From Erythrophleum ivorense (taxonomy: Eukaryota; Streptophyta; Magnoliopsida; Fabales; Fabaceae), in the NCBI GenBank assembly GCA_026724425.1, contig JAIUCV010000282.1:1-64000 (forward strand): a stretch of DNA of 64,000 bases. The letters run 5' to 3'. The first letter of the stretch is position 1, and every line of letters begins with the position of its first letter. The notes under the pieces are model-generated. The model was not told where the DNA came from and ran no database searches. It was given only the letters and a program-made list of their open reading frames with translations. Below, piece by piece: positions 25,775-38,700 of the stretch. The translations under genes were made by a program, and so were the position numbers.

Positions 25775-28700
25775 TGTAACACCATCATTTCTAACTCATA
25801 TCTATCATCCCTTACATGCTCATGTGAGATATAGTAAGAATAAAGTGAGAAATTCCATTGAATTAATACACTTTCTTGCGTTGCGTCATGGTTAAAAATT
25901 CATTTCGGTGTCACATGGACCGTGTGAGCTCATGCTATGCATCCTCATATTTAATTGCACCATTACATCTCATTTTCCTAATAAAAACATGCTTTCAACC
26001 CATGGAAACCAAAAAGAGACATGGGACATGAATATTCATTCTCGGCCAGACTTGGCCTCATTTTTGGGCAAATTTTGGAAAATTATAACTAAATTTAGAA
26101 AAATAAAAAACATGTAATCTTGGTCATTCTGGAAAGCTTGGGATGTCTACTTCATGTTAAAAATATGCAAAAGTCATGAAATCTCACACACAGGCCGTTT
26201 GACACGTGAAATGGTCTAGAGGTCGGACTAGGTTATGATGCTATCACAGTTTACTGATATGAAATTCAAAAATGTTCAATTAATTTCAAAAAAATCCAAT
26301 CTATACAAATGATATCAATATGGAAATATGTGGATGTTAACTAGAGAGGAAAAATATCTCTAGATCAGTTCATGAAGCCCAACTTTTAGAAATTGATAGA
26401 ACAATACTTCTGGTCAGGCAAGATGATTGAAACTGGACAGATATTTCAAAAACTTGTATCTCTCTCTCTAGACGTCCAAATGAGGTGCTTCTAGTTGTCA
26501 CAAGTCACTGTGATTACCTAGTTTCTTTGTATAAAATTTTATGGCAATTGGACATCATTTGAGGCTCGAGTGACAGAAAACATTTTCAGACCATTGTAAC
26601 AGTACATCAGATCATTTCTATAAATTTTTCCAAGTTTGAAAAATCATCAAATATTCTGTAGACCTCCAAAAATTATGAACTTTAGCTTCCCAAAAACCTC
26701 TTATTGAGACCTAATTCCATGTCAAATTTCAGACCAAGAATAACTCATTTGGCCAAAAAGTGATATAGGGTTCCATAATGGTCAAATTTGGCTTCATATG
26801 AGGTACCAAACTTGTCAAATGGTCTTCCCTTGGTGTTGGCACCTTTTGGGCAAGTCTAAAAGTATATTTAAGACTTGTGTGAGCTGCCCAAATGGTCCCA
26901 AACCTCATGCATCTCATTTTGGCCATTCAAGCCTCACTTATACACATATTCATCAAACTTTAAATTCTCATTCTATAGCCTTACATACTCAAAACATGGG
27001 TTAGTGGTCATATATCTTCATCATACATCTAAACACCACATAATAGGGTATTTACACATGTCTCAACGTTCATAGTACATATACAACCTCATATACATGA
27101 TGAACCATCATTATGGTTCCAAAATAAACAAAACAAGACACAAGGTTGTCAATCTCTCTTCCTCATCGTTGGTGGCTCCCTTCACCATAATTACTTGGTC
27201 TACCTAGCATGTTAGATTATTGGAGAGGAGGGGATGAGATTCAAAGAATCCTAATAGCTCATCTCCCATTCAATCACCCATAATATGTGCAAAGCAAGCT
27301 TTTCAAATGCATGTATGGAAAAATGGAAGTCATGGACATTTTCAAAGCAACCTTGGCATGTGAATCAATCATACAAGACATTCAAAAGTTCCCTAAGTGT
27401 TTGGATTAGCCTCACACTTCTCTTCATGGATTTTGGACTTGCCTCACCCATTCTTTAAGAGCTTAGGACTCAACCATACTCTTGGGAGCCCACTTTGCTT
27501 TTGGGAGACTCTTTACTATGTCTCAACCAAGCTCAAGGGTTCTTGGCTCATCCTCACCAAATGGAAGAGTTCTTGGCCTCTCCTCACTCAAGCAAACTCA
27601 TACAAATATCATAGATTCATTTAAAACATAACATGGCATCAAGGATCATGGAATATAAAGACATGCTAGCATACTTTTCTTAACTTGAAAATACACATAC
27701 ACACATTCTAAAACAAGCTAAACACACATCCATGCATGAGAGAAGGTGGAGAGAGCTACCTTGCACAATTTCACACACTTTTTTCTTAGCTTTCAAGACT
27801 CCTCTTTTGGCCACACACCCACAATTTGGTGGAGATAGTTTCTCTTGGCCTAAATACAATTTATGGGAGCCAATTAAGTCCATGAAACATATTTTAAGGC
27901 TACATAACTTGATGAAACACTAAATTGCTCTATAGGCTCCATTATGGTCCATAATCACACCTAATGAAGCAACACCCATCAAATGACTTCTAGGCCTCAT
28001 TCTTTCTTTTCAATTATGATTCTTGACTCCATTTAAGCCTCTTGGAGTCATCACATCATTAAGACAAAAGGCCTAGCACCATGTTGCTTCTTTAGGTCAT
28101 ATTATGGAACTTATGGCATCAAATAAATTTCTATGAGTTCTAAATTTTTTCCAAGGCCTCCCTTCATCTTTATTCATCAAATATGACTCAAGAATGGCCT
28201 TAGAAAAATTTAAAAATTCCCCCACCTACATAAACTAGCCTAGGCCGAGACTAAGGCATCCTTTGGCCTCCATGGGAATTTCTTTGCTTCCTTGAAGGAG
28301 TAAGCTTGTGGGGAGCATCTAAGGTGTCTCAAGAACTCATTTACACTCTTACTTAGACCTAGGAAGCATCATACAAATTCAAAAATTGGAAGGTGCACTT
28401 AAAACCCTAGGTTTTGTATCTTGATTTCTAATGCCTATTTCTTAGTTTCCATTGCATATTCTTATTCCTCTCCATCACATACCTAAGAATCATCCTTGGT
28501 TTGGTTAAAAATCTGACTCCTTAGGGAAGAACACATGTGGGTCAAAATGGAGAAGAAGGGCCATGGAAGATATCAACCATAGGATGCATTTTTACCTTAT
28601 TTCCTTGGTTAGTTTGGCTTAAATCTTGATTTCTCCAAGCTCCTCTCTTCAAATCCGAACTTTCCCTTCTGTTCTTCCTTCAAAACAGCCCTTAAAACTT

Positions 28701-29452
28701 CAGAAAAATCATGGAGAAGAAGAGCGAAAAAGAGGAGAAGAGAGTGGTGGAGAAAAAGCATGAAAAACATACATAAAAACCTACCTTTAGCTTGGAATTT
28801 CTTCTCCTTCTTCCTCCTCCCTTGTGCACCCCAAGGTTCTGGTCTTCTATCTATTTTTTGTTCAGAAGAAGGTCGGTGAAGAGGGAGGGCAGATTGGGAC
28901 GTTTTTATAAGGGGCTTCAAGAACCAAACAATTATAAAAATTCCCATTTTGCCCTTTCATCTTGGCATTTTCATTTTAGCTTCGTTTTAGCTCCTTTTTG
29001 AGAACCGTCTTTTCCATCATAACAAATAGGTTCCCAATTTAATAAAATGCCTTTGGAATCACTCAAATTGGAGCTAAAACCTTTCTGAATGAATCAGTCA
29101 AAGTTCAGGTCAACCGACGTCGAAAAAAGTATACCGGAGGGGCTTTACCAGTCCCAGGGCTTCCCATGGCTTTTGGGGCCTCTGAGAACCCTAGGAAACT
29201 CAAAATTTCCATTTAAAAAGCCTCCTAGATGCTTTTCCAAAATTGCACTTATTTACGAAAATGCCACTGCCCTTTCGGCAATTTTTTTGAATCACGCCGA
29301 CCCTGGTTTCTGGACAACTCAAGGCTCAAATCCTCATTATCTATTATTTAAAATTTTATCCAAATTTTATTTGGCCTTGAATTACTCATCTCAGGGGACT
29401 TGCTTTGAAAATCGACTCATTTCGATAGTTTACGAAAAAATCAGACATTACA
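25775..29452 (-). repeat. Reverse-strand solo LTR inside the copia LTR (TSD GTTGG/GTCGG)
   Basis: It is 3,678 bp, with minus-strand start TGTAATGTCTGA at 29,452 and end GGTGTTACA at 25,775. Flanks GTTGG (25,770-25,774) and GTCGG (29,453-29,457) differ by one base. Copia LTR lies on both sides. It carries a TATA box (28,901-28,912), the minisatellite (27,400-27,600) and the dyad box (27,238). The frames at 28,609-28,947 and 29,089-29,475 fall in the LTR and have no recognisable domain. Confidence 0.88.
28901..28912 (-). promoter_or_regulatory. Candidate LTR TATA box
   Basis: On the minus strand it reads CCTTATAAAAAC, about 540 bp from the LTR start. Equivalent boxes sit at 541-591 bp in two sister LTRs. 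A leader transcript starting some 30 bp further on is inferred. Confidence 0.5.
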
Positions 29453-29457
29453 GTCGG

Positions 29458-30371
29458 CAGGTCTCGTGGAACTAGTTGATTGGCCCTATTCAAAAACACA
29501 AAAACATATTTTGAATTGGACTAGTTGATCATTCACTAGGGAACAGTTAATTGTTTAGTGAAAACCTTAGACTTTCCTTTTCATCAATAACCGATCAACT
29601 AGTCCTTGAGAAACAATTAGTTGTTTAGGCATTGCTAGACGACTTATCCTTAAGGAATAGTTGACTGATGCCTTCTAGAGATGCAACCTTTGGTCTTTAA
29701 TGAGACCTGTCGAGTCTTAGGGTCTAATAAGTTAACTAAGATAATAAAAACATTATAATAGCTTTTAAATAGATATTTTTATACATTTTTTATTTTCCTC
29801 TATCTCTAACAACTCTATTAGGATTTGGGTTACAAATTAGTCCTAATATAAACTCAAAGCAACCAAGAATTAGTGCTAAAAACTGAAGTTATACTATTTG
29901 AGCTCTAGATCAATCTTTTCTCCTTCTAGGTTCAATTTTGATTGTAAATCTAATCTGTTTGGAGAGTTTTTCTGATATGCCTCCTTTTCATCCTTGCAGA
30001 AGGTTTGAAATCTCAAGGATAAGGATTCCTTAAGGGGATATTGGTGCATACCTTCTATAAGGGAAGTGATTTTTGTGAAAGCTACTCATTTAAACCATTT
30101 ATGCTATAATGGCTTACAAGTGCCCATTTAAAACCTTGCTGATATAGTGAAAAATGTTAAGATTACTCTTAGGGATTAGATGTAGGCTTGTTGGATAGCC
30201 AAACTAAGATAAATATATTTTCTTATTGCATTTTATTTACTTGTTTATTGTTTATGCTCTACATTTCTCTTTTGGATTCAAACTTTATTTTAGCATTATA
30301 AAAAAAATAGTTTTTCAGTTGTTTTCATAAAATCCAATTCACCCCTTTTTGGGTTTTAGCCATTCCTAACA
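29458..30371 (+). repeat. Copia 3' LTR, second part
   Basis: It continues the LTR after the insertion and ends GCCATTCCTAACA, forming TGTTAG/CTAACA terminal inverted repeats with the start at 25,527. Total LTR length is about 1,160 bp. Its last 170 bp match 1-199. Confidence 0.85.
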
Positions 30372-30713
30372 TACATTTCTTTACTAGCTTTTGGATCTAT
30401 AAATTCATATGGTCAACATAGAAAAACACATATTTGTAACAAGTGTAACATAACAAAACACATATTTGTACAACCTTCTTGATTGGCAAGATTAGTAACA
30501 TCACCATAGAGGTTTGGGACTTCAAGTGATTGTATAGGAGGATTAAGTGGTGCTTATATTCGAATGGGAAAAAATTAGAACATTCAAACTAAGAGGGAAT
30601 TTGTGAGGGAGGGAAAATCTCCTTCCATTTGATGTTACCTCCTTGCAACTAAGAGTGGAAGCTAACACAAAACTAGTCAAAAAAAAAAAAGAGGGAAAAC
30701 ATAGAAGTAGAGA
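30372..30713. other. Unassigned stretch between elements
   Basis: It lies between the copia 3' end and the next solo LTR. No coding frame or element end is seen. The only repeat is AAAACACATATTTGTA at 30,423-30,438 and 30,455-30,470. It may be the older target DNA whose other half begins at 42,854. Confidence 0.5.
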
Positions 30714-32833
30714 TGTAATACCCGATTTCTCTAAATAGGCCTGAAATTAACCAGTTATAAAAGGAAGTCCCCTAAATTGAATGATTTGAGGCCAACTAAA
30801 ATTTAAGCAATAATATAAACCTCTAAAAACAAGAATACAAGGCTAAAGGTGCCTTGAAAATAAAGCTAGAATTGCTAAATAAAATTAGATGAGAGGTAGT
30901 GGCATTTTTGTAATTTTAAGCTACTTTTAAAAAACTCAAAGGAGGGATCTTTAAATGAGAAAATTGAGTAAAGTTTTCAGAGGCTCTAAAAATCATAAGA
31001 ATCTTTAGAATGGTTAAAACTCATCTGGTTTATATTTTAGAGCGTCGGTTGACTAAAATTTTAACCAAATTATTCAAAAAGGATTTAAATTCAATTTAGG
31101 TGAAACCAAAGACATTTTATGAATTAGAGGACCTAAATTTCATAATGGAAAAGATGGCTTTCAAAAAGGAGTTGAAGTGAGCCTAAATGAAAAGAATTAA
31201 GAAAAGGGATAAAATGAAAATTTAGGAAATGTTATAATTAAGTCATTTCCTTCTCATATATCACGCCCCACCTCCTCCTCATCTCTTAACCAACCTTACT
31301 CTACATCAAACTAGAATTGAGACCAGCTTAAGGAGGCACACAAGAGGGAGAGTAAAAGAGGAAGAAAAGACAAGCAAAAGTGTAAGAAATTCAAGGTTTT
31401 TCATGCTTTTTCCTTCTTCCAACTTCTTCTCCTCTTTCTCCTCTTTTCTCCTATGGTTGTGATGACTTATTTGGAGATGTTTTATGGTTGGTTCAGCAAG
31501 GCTTAGGGAGAATTTGAAGGAGAGACTAGAAGCTTAGAAAGCTCCTTGGAAAGCTTGTAAATAAGGTAAGAAACCATGGATTATTTTTCTTTATCCTATC
31601 TCCTTCTTCCATGGGTGTCTCAGATAGACCTAGGCCATCTAGGAGGAGATGATTTCTGACTAAACCAAGGTAGGAACAAGGGTTTTAAAGTATGATGATT
31701 AAGAATATACAATCAAAATTAAAAGAGAAGCACTAAAATTCAAGTTAAGTGACTTAGGGATTTTGTTGCACCTAGCAATTTTTGGAGCCTTTTAAGAATA
31801 ATTTAGTTTATATAAGAGTATGTATGAATTCATAAGACATCTAGGAAGTTGTACAAGTGGCAATTTCCCTAAAGAAAACAAGACAACTCAATGGGCTCTC
31901 ACCTTAAGCTATGTCTCGGCCAAGAGAGGATTATGCACCTAAGGATATTTTTCTTTGATTCTAAGGACAGGAAAGGCCTAGATATGAGTAATAAACACCA
32001 AAGGAATCATTGGTTTGAATTTAGTAACCGTGGTTTATGAGATGGAAATTTAGGTTCCTTTTTAAGGCATAAAGAAGCAACTTGAATTTAGGCTCCTTGA
32101 ATTGAATTGGAGATAACTCTAATGAGTTTAAATTGAGTCATATGACATATATTGAATGAGAAATTGAAGTCAAAATCATGAATTCTAAATGTTGCTTCAT
32201 TATGCTTTTATATGGAATAATAACCATGCCATAAGCTACCATAACCATATGTATAGTTTATGTAAGGCTACAGTTGGTTCCAATGATGTAATTGTATGTC
32301 ATTTGATGTGTCTAGGCCAAGCAAATCAAGCTCCACCTAGGTATGTGTAAGATGAGGTCAAGAAGGGGAAAGAGAAATCTAAGGAAGAAAGCTTATATTT
32401 CTTATCTCAAGGTAGCTCTCTATCCTTATATGCATTCCTTGGTTGTTTGATTGTCTTAGAATGTTTGTATGTATATTTGAACTATGTGACACATGTATAG
32501 CTATTGATTCCATGCCATGGTATCATTATGTGTTTTAAATGATGATATGAGTGTGTATGGCTCTTTATAGATGAGGTTATGTCAAAAGTCCCTTAAAATG
32601 GGTAAGACAAAGCCAAAGGTCTCAAAAGTGAATGAGGTTAAGTCAAAAGTCCCTTAAAATAGTTGAGGCTAATCCAAAAGTCCTAAAGAAATTGGATGAG
32701 ACTAGACCAAAAGTCCGTAGAGCCTATGCTTAGTTTGAATGACTTTATATGACTTGAAAAATAAGTATGTATGTTTACTTGAAGCTTTTAGTACATGCTT
32801 GCATTCTTTGACATGGAAATATGCTATGTATGT

Positions 32834-35698
32834 TGTAACACCTTACTTTCTAGCTCATACCCATCATGCCTTACATACTCATATACACATACTAAGCATA
32901 CAAGGGAGGTTATTTGCTCTACCTTATGCTTAATTTCTATGGCATTATGTATGGGTAGATTTCCACTGAAAGTCACATGGATCGGGTGAGCTCTTTCTCT
33001 ATATCCTCATGCTTAATTATACTACTAAGACTCATTTCAATCCCAACAACATGCTTTAAACTTATGGAAAGCAAAAAGGGATTTGAGACATGTATTTTCG
33101 TTCTTGGCAGATTTTGCTTCATTTCTGGGCTAAGTTTGGAAATTCATAACTAAATACAGAAAAATCGTATCTGCATGATCTCAGTCATTATATAAAGCTT
33201 AAGACGTCTTATTTATGCTAAAAATATGTAGAAGTCTCAATATCTCACATATCCTGAGTTTGACATCAAAATCGTTCACTGGTCAGAGGGGGCTCCTTTG
33301 CTGTCACAGTTTACTGATATGGACTTTGAAAATGTCTAACTAATTCCAAAAAAATCCAATGCTTGCAAACGATATCACTATGGAAAGATGTGGATGTTAG
33401 ATAGAGGAAAAAAATATCTCCAGATCATTTCACCAAGCCAAACTCCCGGAAAACGATGAAACAGTACTTCGGGTCTGGTTGGGTGTCTGATTCTGGGCAG
33501 GAACTTCGAAATTGCATAACTTCCTCTCTAGACCTCTAAATGAGGTGCTTCCAGTTCCTACAAGTCACTGTGACTATCTAGTTTCTGTGTATAAAATTTC
33601 GTAGCCCTTGGACTACATTTGCCCCTCGGATGACACGATTTCTAAACTGACAAAATGAACAGTGTTTTCTGAAATCCGAATTTCTGATGTCAACTTTGAA
33701 AAATCATAGAGAATGCTATAGACCTCTAAATGACATGAACTCTAGCTTCCCAAAAATCTCTAAATATGATCTAGTTCCATGTCAAATTTCAGAACAAGAA
33801 GAAGTCATATGGTTAACCTTTGACATCATGTGCAAAAAACCACTTTCTTGGCTAAAAATAGGGCTCATGGATCCAATCTTGGTTCTTCTACCTCTATGAC
33901 CCTTTGAGCATATGAGAAAGCATCTCTAGGGGCCATCACTCATGACTCAAGTGTCTAACAACTTAGATTAGACTCACTATCCCATGCCCACTTATGCACT
34001 TATATAGCCTATGCTAACATTGAGCATTTCACCTCAAATTTGCCTCTTCATTCACAATAGACCTCATTCTCATACATTCATCATACATACATTAACTTAC
34101 AATCATTCATAGAGTCTACATCATGTACATCATCATTTACATCTCATGTCTCATTTACAATACATTTACAAGAAATTCCTTTACACTTTTCTGTAGTCTC
34201 CCTAGCCTCATGCTTGATGATGGTTCCCATCTCTTACCTCACTTGGTCCACCTGGCATGTTTGGATGGTGGAGAGGGAGGGTGAGATTTGGAGAATCCCA
34301 GTAGTTCATCTCTCATTCAATCATACATATATAGCATGCAAACAAGTCTCATTGTGCATGTATGGCATGTTAGCATATAAAACCATCATGAAAATATTTG
34401 TAACATGTGAATTGGCCATGCAAAAAAGAAAGACATTCTCAACATGTGAGTAGGCCATACATAACATTTAGAAGCTTGCCAAGTACATGGAGTAGCCTCA
34501 CCCACTCACTTGTGGCTTTTGGACTTGCCTCACCCATTCTTAAGAGGTGCTTAGACTCAACCCTTACTCTTTGGGAGTCAACCTCACTTTTGGGAGATTC
34601 TTTACTTTTGTCTCAACCAACTTGAGGGTTTGGCTTATCCTCACCATGGCTAAAGGGTTATTGGCTTTTCCATTCCTCAAGCAAACTAAAAACAATCACA
34701 TAAATCATCATTTCAATTTATAACATATCATCATGCTAACACACTTCTCATAGCTCATATCATACACACATACAAGTAAGACAATGTAAACACACAATTA
34801 TGCATGAAGGAAGGTGGAGAGAGCTACCTTATTAGCTAGTCACAACTTCCTCTTTCACTTGTCTCCTCCCTTGTGGATTTCACTACCATTTCTAGATGGG
34901 AGAACTTCTCTTGAGCCTAACCACACAAGAAGCATGGAATTAATTCCTTAACGCTTGATTCTTAAGCTAGGGATCTCTTCTTATCAACCTTACTGAGCTT
35001 CTCAAACTAGGTCTCTTTCTCTCACTAGAATCCATTAACTATACTCTCTTTTTTCTCATATTCTCATACTCTTAGGAAAGGAAAGCAAGAAAGAAAAGAC
35101 CACATAACTTCTAACCTCCCTCAAGAGTGATTTTCCACTCTCTCTCTTCTGAACCAAACTCAAGACCTAACCATCTTTGCTATCTAAACCGTGGAAAGAG
35201 AGGGGAAGGGGAGAAGGGCAGCATGTAAAGAGAAAAGCTATGAGAATCCTTACCTTTCTTGTCCTTTCTTCTTCTCCTAAGCTTCTCTCTCTCTCCTCCG
35301 CCCTTTTCTCTCTCCTAAAGTGAGCTTGAGTCGGTTAGAAGAAGAAAGAAGAGATTTGGAAGCTTTTAAAAAGTCAAATTCTCTTTTTCTCGCTTTTCTG
35401 GACTAACCCTCGCTACGGCGAGCTTGAATAAGTCCCAGACCCCTACCTTCGCTACAGCGTGCGCTACGGCGAGCAACTCCCTGGTTTTTGTATGGGGTGC
35501 CCGAACTCGCTATAGCTAGAAGCATTCTCGCTATAGCTAGAAGGCAGTCTCGCTATAGCTAGACCATTTCTCGCTATAGCTAGGCTGTAGCTAGCAGACT
35601 TAGAAAATTTTCAGCTTCCAAAAATTTTCAGCTTTTCTTTTCCTTCCTTTTTCTTTTCTCTTTTCTTTTCTTCTTCTTTCTTTTTCTTGGTTGTTACA
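32834..35698 (-). repeat. Gypsy 3' LTR, full length (2,865 bp)
   Basis: On the minus strand it starts TGTAACAACCAAG at 35,698 and ends AAGGTGTTACA at 32,834. It keeps the central and distal part that is collinear with other reverse-strand LTRs (for example 33,100-33,620 against 26,040-26,560), so the long form is ancestral. Features: a purine-rich start (minus strand, 35,690-35,630), a ~21-bp CTCGCTATAGCTAG tandem repeat (35,506-35,594), the minisatellite (34,490-34,680), and a diverged dyad box (34,285). Confidence 0.93.
35506..35594. repeat. CTCGCTATAGCTAG tandem repeat, four units (3' LTR)
   Basis: Four ~21-bp units each begin CTCGCTATAGCTAG, with a trailing GTAGCTAG. GCTATAGC is a perfect palindrome. 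The 5' LTR has five units at the matching place. Confidence 0.85.
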
Positions 35699-35709
35699 TT
35701 CTACCCTCC
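35699..35709 (-). other. Gypsy polypurine tract
   Basis: On the minus strand GGAGGGTAGAA abuts the 3' LTR start. An AATTTCGAGGATAAAATTTT stretch precedes it, as in the LARD-like interior. Confidence 0.85.
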
Positions 35710-35747
35710 TTATAAAAATTTTATCCTCGAAATTTAAATAACGTACC

Positions 35748-38700
35748 TCATGGGAAGAGTTCTAGATGTTTCTTTCTCATATCATCTTCCAATTCCCACG
35801 TGGCTTCCTCGGGAGACAATCTCTTCCAAACCACTTTCACCAACGGTATCATCTTATTCTGTAACTACTTGAGTCTAACATCCACGATCCAATATGGTGA
35901 TACTATATATGATAGATCATCCTGTAACTGCACATTCTCATATTCTATGACATGTGAGGGGTCGGGCTGGTACTTTTTCAATTGGGAAACATGGAAAACG
36001 TTATGAACTTGGCTTATATTTGGAGGAAGAGCTAGTCTGTATGCCACAGGTCCTACTTTATCTAGAATCTGGAAAGGACCTATATACTTGGGACTGAGCT
36101 TCTTACTTTTAATGGACCGACTGATGCCTGTGAATGGAGATATCTTAATGAAAACATGATCTCCAGCCTCAAACTCTAACGCCCGCCTACGTTTATCTGT
36201 ATAGCTTTTCTGTCTACTCTGGGCCGTTAGAAGTTTCTTTTTGATAGTTTCTATCTGTCTAGAGGTCTGATCCACTAATTCTGGGCCTATAAAGCTCCGC
36301 TCTCCTAGCTCAACCCAACACATTGGGGACCTACACTTCCTCCCATACAATGCTTCATACGGTGCCATCTGTATACTAACATGATAACTATTATTGTAGG
36401 CAAACTCTGCTAGAGGCAAGTATGTATCCCAGTTCCCTTTCATTTCTAGCACACATGCCCTCAACATGTCTTCTAGGGTTTGGATGGTTCTCTCTATCTG
36501 TCCATCCGTCTGAGGGTGGTAGGCTGTGTTAAATCTAAGTCTGGTGCCTAGAGCATCCTGTAATGATCTCCAGAAATTCGATGTGAATCTGGGATCTCTA
36601 TCTGATACTATGCTCCTGGGCACACCATGCAGTCTAACTATCTCCCTGATGTACAGCTGGGCTAACTTGTCTAGGGTATAAGTGGCTTTCATAGGTAAAA
36701 AGTGTGCTGACTTTGTTAACCTATCCACTATCACCCATATTGCATCATAGCTCGATAATGTCCTGGGCAAGCCCATGACGAAATCCATAGCTATGCTATC
36801 CCATTTCCACTCCGGGATATCTAGGGGCTGAAGCAACCCTGTTGGTTTCTGGTGTTCTATTTTCACTCTCTGACATATCAAACATCGGGAGACATATTTT
36901 GCTATGTCTGCTTTCATCCCGGGCCACCAGAACATTCTTTTCAAATCCTGGTACATTTTATTGCTACCCGGATGAATGGTGTATTTACTCTTATGTGCCT
37001 CATCTAGTATTTTCTCCTTGATCTCAGTGTTCCTAGGCACATACAGCCTATCCTTGTACCTCACTATGTCATCCTCAGACAGATTGAACTCCTGGACACT
37101 ACTCTGGTTTATCTGGATTCTAATTTTCTTTACATGATCATCTAACTGCTGAGCCTCTCTTATCTGATCTCTCAGGTCACTTTCTATTCGGGTTTCATTC
37201 ATTAATAACTTTCCTGAACACACCTCGCAGGAGAGACTCATGTCTCTGAATCTCTCAATCAATTCCTGCTCTCGGATCATCATACAGGCCACATGTATGG
37301 ATTTTCTACTTAGGGCATCAGCTACCACATTAGCCTTACCGGGATGGTATTTCAATGTGAACTCATAATCTTTTAGGAACTCTAACCATCTTCTTTGCCT
37401 CATATTCAACTCTTTCTGTTCAAATAAATACTTAAGACTCTTGTGGTCACTATACACTTCTATTGCTGCCCCGTATAAGTAGTGTCTCCATATTTTCAGA
37501 GCAAATACCACCGTGGCTAACTCTAAGTCATGTGTGGGGTAGTTTTCCTCATGAGGTTTCAACTGTCTAGAAGCATAAGCTACCACTCGGCCTTTCTGCA
37601 TAAGCACACATCCTAACCCTTTCTTAGAGGCATCACTGTATACTACAAATATTTCTCTAGGGTCGGGGAGTACTAAAACTGGTGCCGTGGTCAACTTGTG
37701 CTTCAACTCTTGAAAACTACTCTCACATTTCTCATTCCACACAAACGACACGCTTTTTCTAGTAAGCCGGGTCAATGGCATTGCTATTTGAGAAAAGCCC
37801 TGAATGAACCTTCTGTAATACCCTGCTAAACCTAGAAAGCTCTTGATCTCTATCACTGTCCTAGGTCTCTCCCACTGCAATACTGCCTCTACTTTATGGG
37901 GATCTATTGCGACCCCTGCCTGGGAGATCATATGACCAAGAAACTGAACTTCAGTGAGCCAGAAATCACATTTACTAAGTTTAGCGTACAACTGTCTCTC
38001 TTTTAGGGTCTCCAAGACTAATCTCAAATGCTGCTCATGTTCCTTTCTACTTTTAGAGTAGATAAGAATGTCATCTATGAAGACTACTACAAACTTATCT
38101 AGATATGGCCTGAAAACTCTATTCATATAATTCATAAAAACTACGGGTGCATTCATTAACCCGAAGGGCATAACTAGGAATTCATAATGCCCGTATCTGG
38201 TTCTAAAAGCCGTCTTGGGAATATCATCTGCCTTTATCCTGAGCTGATGATATCCTAACCTGAGGTCTATCTTAGAAAACACTGACGCTCCTGCTAACTG
38301 ATCTAGGAGGTCATCTATGCGAGGGAGAGGGTACGTATTCTTAATGGTAATCTTATTGAGTTCCCGATAGTCTATACATAGCCTAAGGCTCCCGTCCTTC
38401 TTCTTTACAAATAGGACTGGGGCTCCCCACGGTGAAACACTGGGTCTGATGAAACCCTTCTCTAATAGCTCTTCTATCTGTTTCTTAAGCTCTGCTAACT
38501 CAGTCGGGGCCATTCTATACGGGGCCTTAGACACTGGACCTGCCCCAGGTGCGATGTCTATTGGAAACTCGACCTCTCTCTCTGGGGGCAATCCACTAGT
38601 CTCTTTGGGGAATACTTCTGGGAATTCCCTCACTACGGGGATCTCATCTATACCCTCTTCTACCTCAGCCTGTACTGAAAAGAAGACCAAATACCCCTGA

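Larger units (their letters stand above)
1..30371 (+). mobile_element. Decayed Ty1/copia element (SIRE/Maximus-like), split by nested insertions
   Basis: Pieces in order: end of the 5' LTR (1-199), primer-binding site (202-212), gag and protease (253-2,106), integrase (from 5,533), reverse transcriptase and RNase H (to about 8,520), a non-coding 3' region (24,438-25,526) and the 3' LTR (25,527-25,774 joined to 29,458-30,371). The 5' LTR end matches the 3' LTR end at 30,200-30,371. The order gag-protease-integrase-RT-RNase H defines copia. A long gag-pol linker with coiled coil, a second zinc knuckle and extra DNA after pol suggest the SIRE/Maximus lineage. Three later retroelement insertions spread about 7.5 kb of copia sequence over 30 kb. 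The left end and its target duplication lie outside the window. Every coding part is riddled with stops, so the element is dead. That pol and the 3' part belong to one copy is inferred from order and orientation. Confidence 0.85.

Noticed and set aside
28609..28947. A 112-codon minus-strand frame
   Set aside because: It falls in the LTR leader region downstream of the TATA box, with no recognisable family; the equivalent region of other LTRs is not open.
29089..29475. A 128-codon open frame on the plus strand
   Set aside because: It lies almost wholly in a reverse-strand solo LTR, crosses its border, and has no domain; sister LTRs have stops in the same place.
25522..30376. Copia LTR read as a solo LTR with duplication GAGAT/TACAT
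   Set aside because: The pentamers do not match, and a polypurine tract with SIRE-like sequence precedes the LTR, so it is a 3' LTR.
35506..35594. Regular 21-bp repeats as a CRISPR array
   Set aside because: Units are contiguous and degenerate, without unique spacers, and lie inside a plant LTR.
38449..38700. Plus-strand frames opposite the gypsy polyprotein (also 39,237-39,485 and 39,688-40,080)
   Set aside because: They are antisense shadows of a well-supported coding frame.
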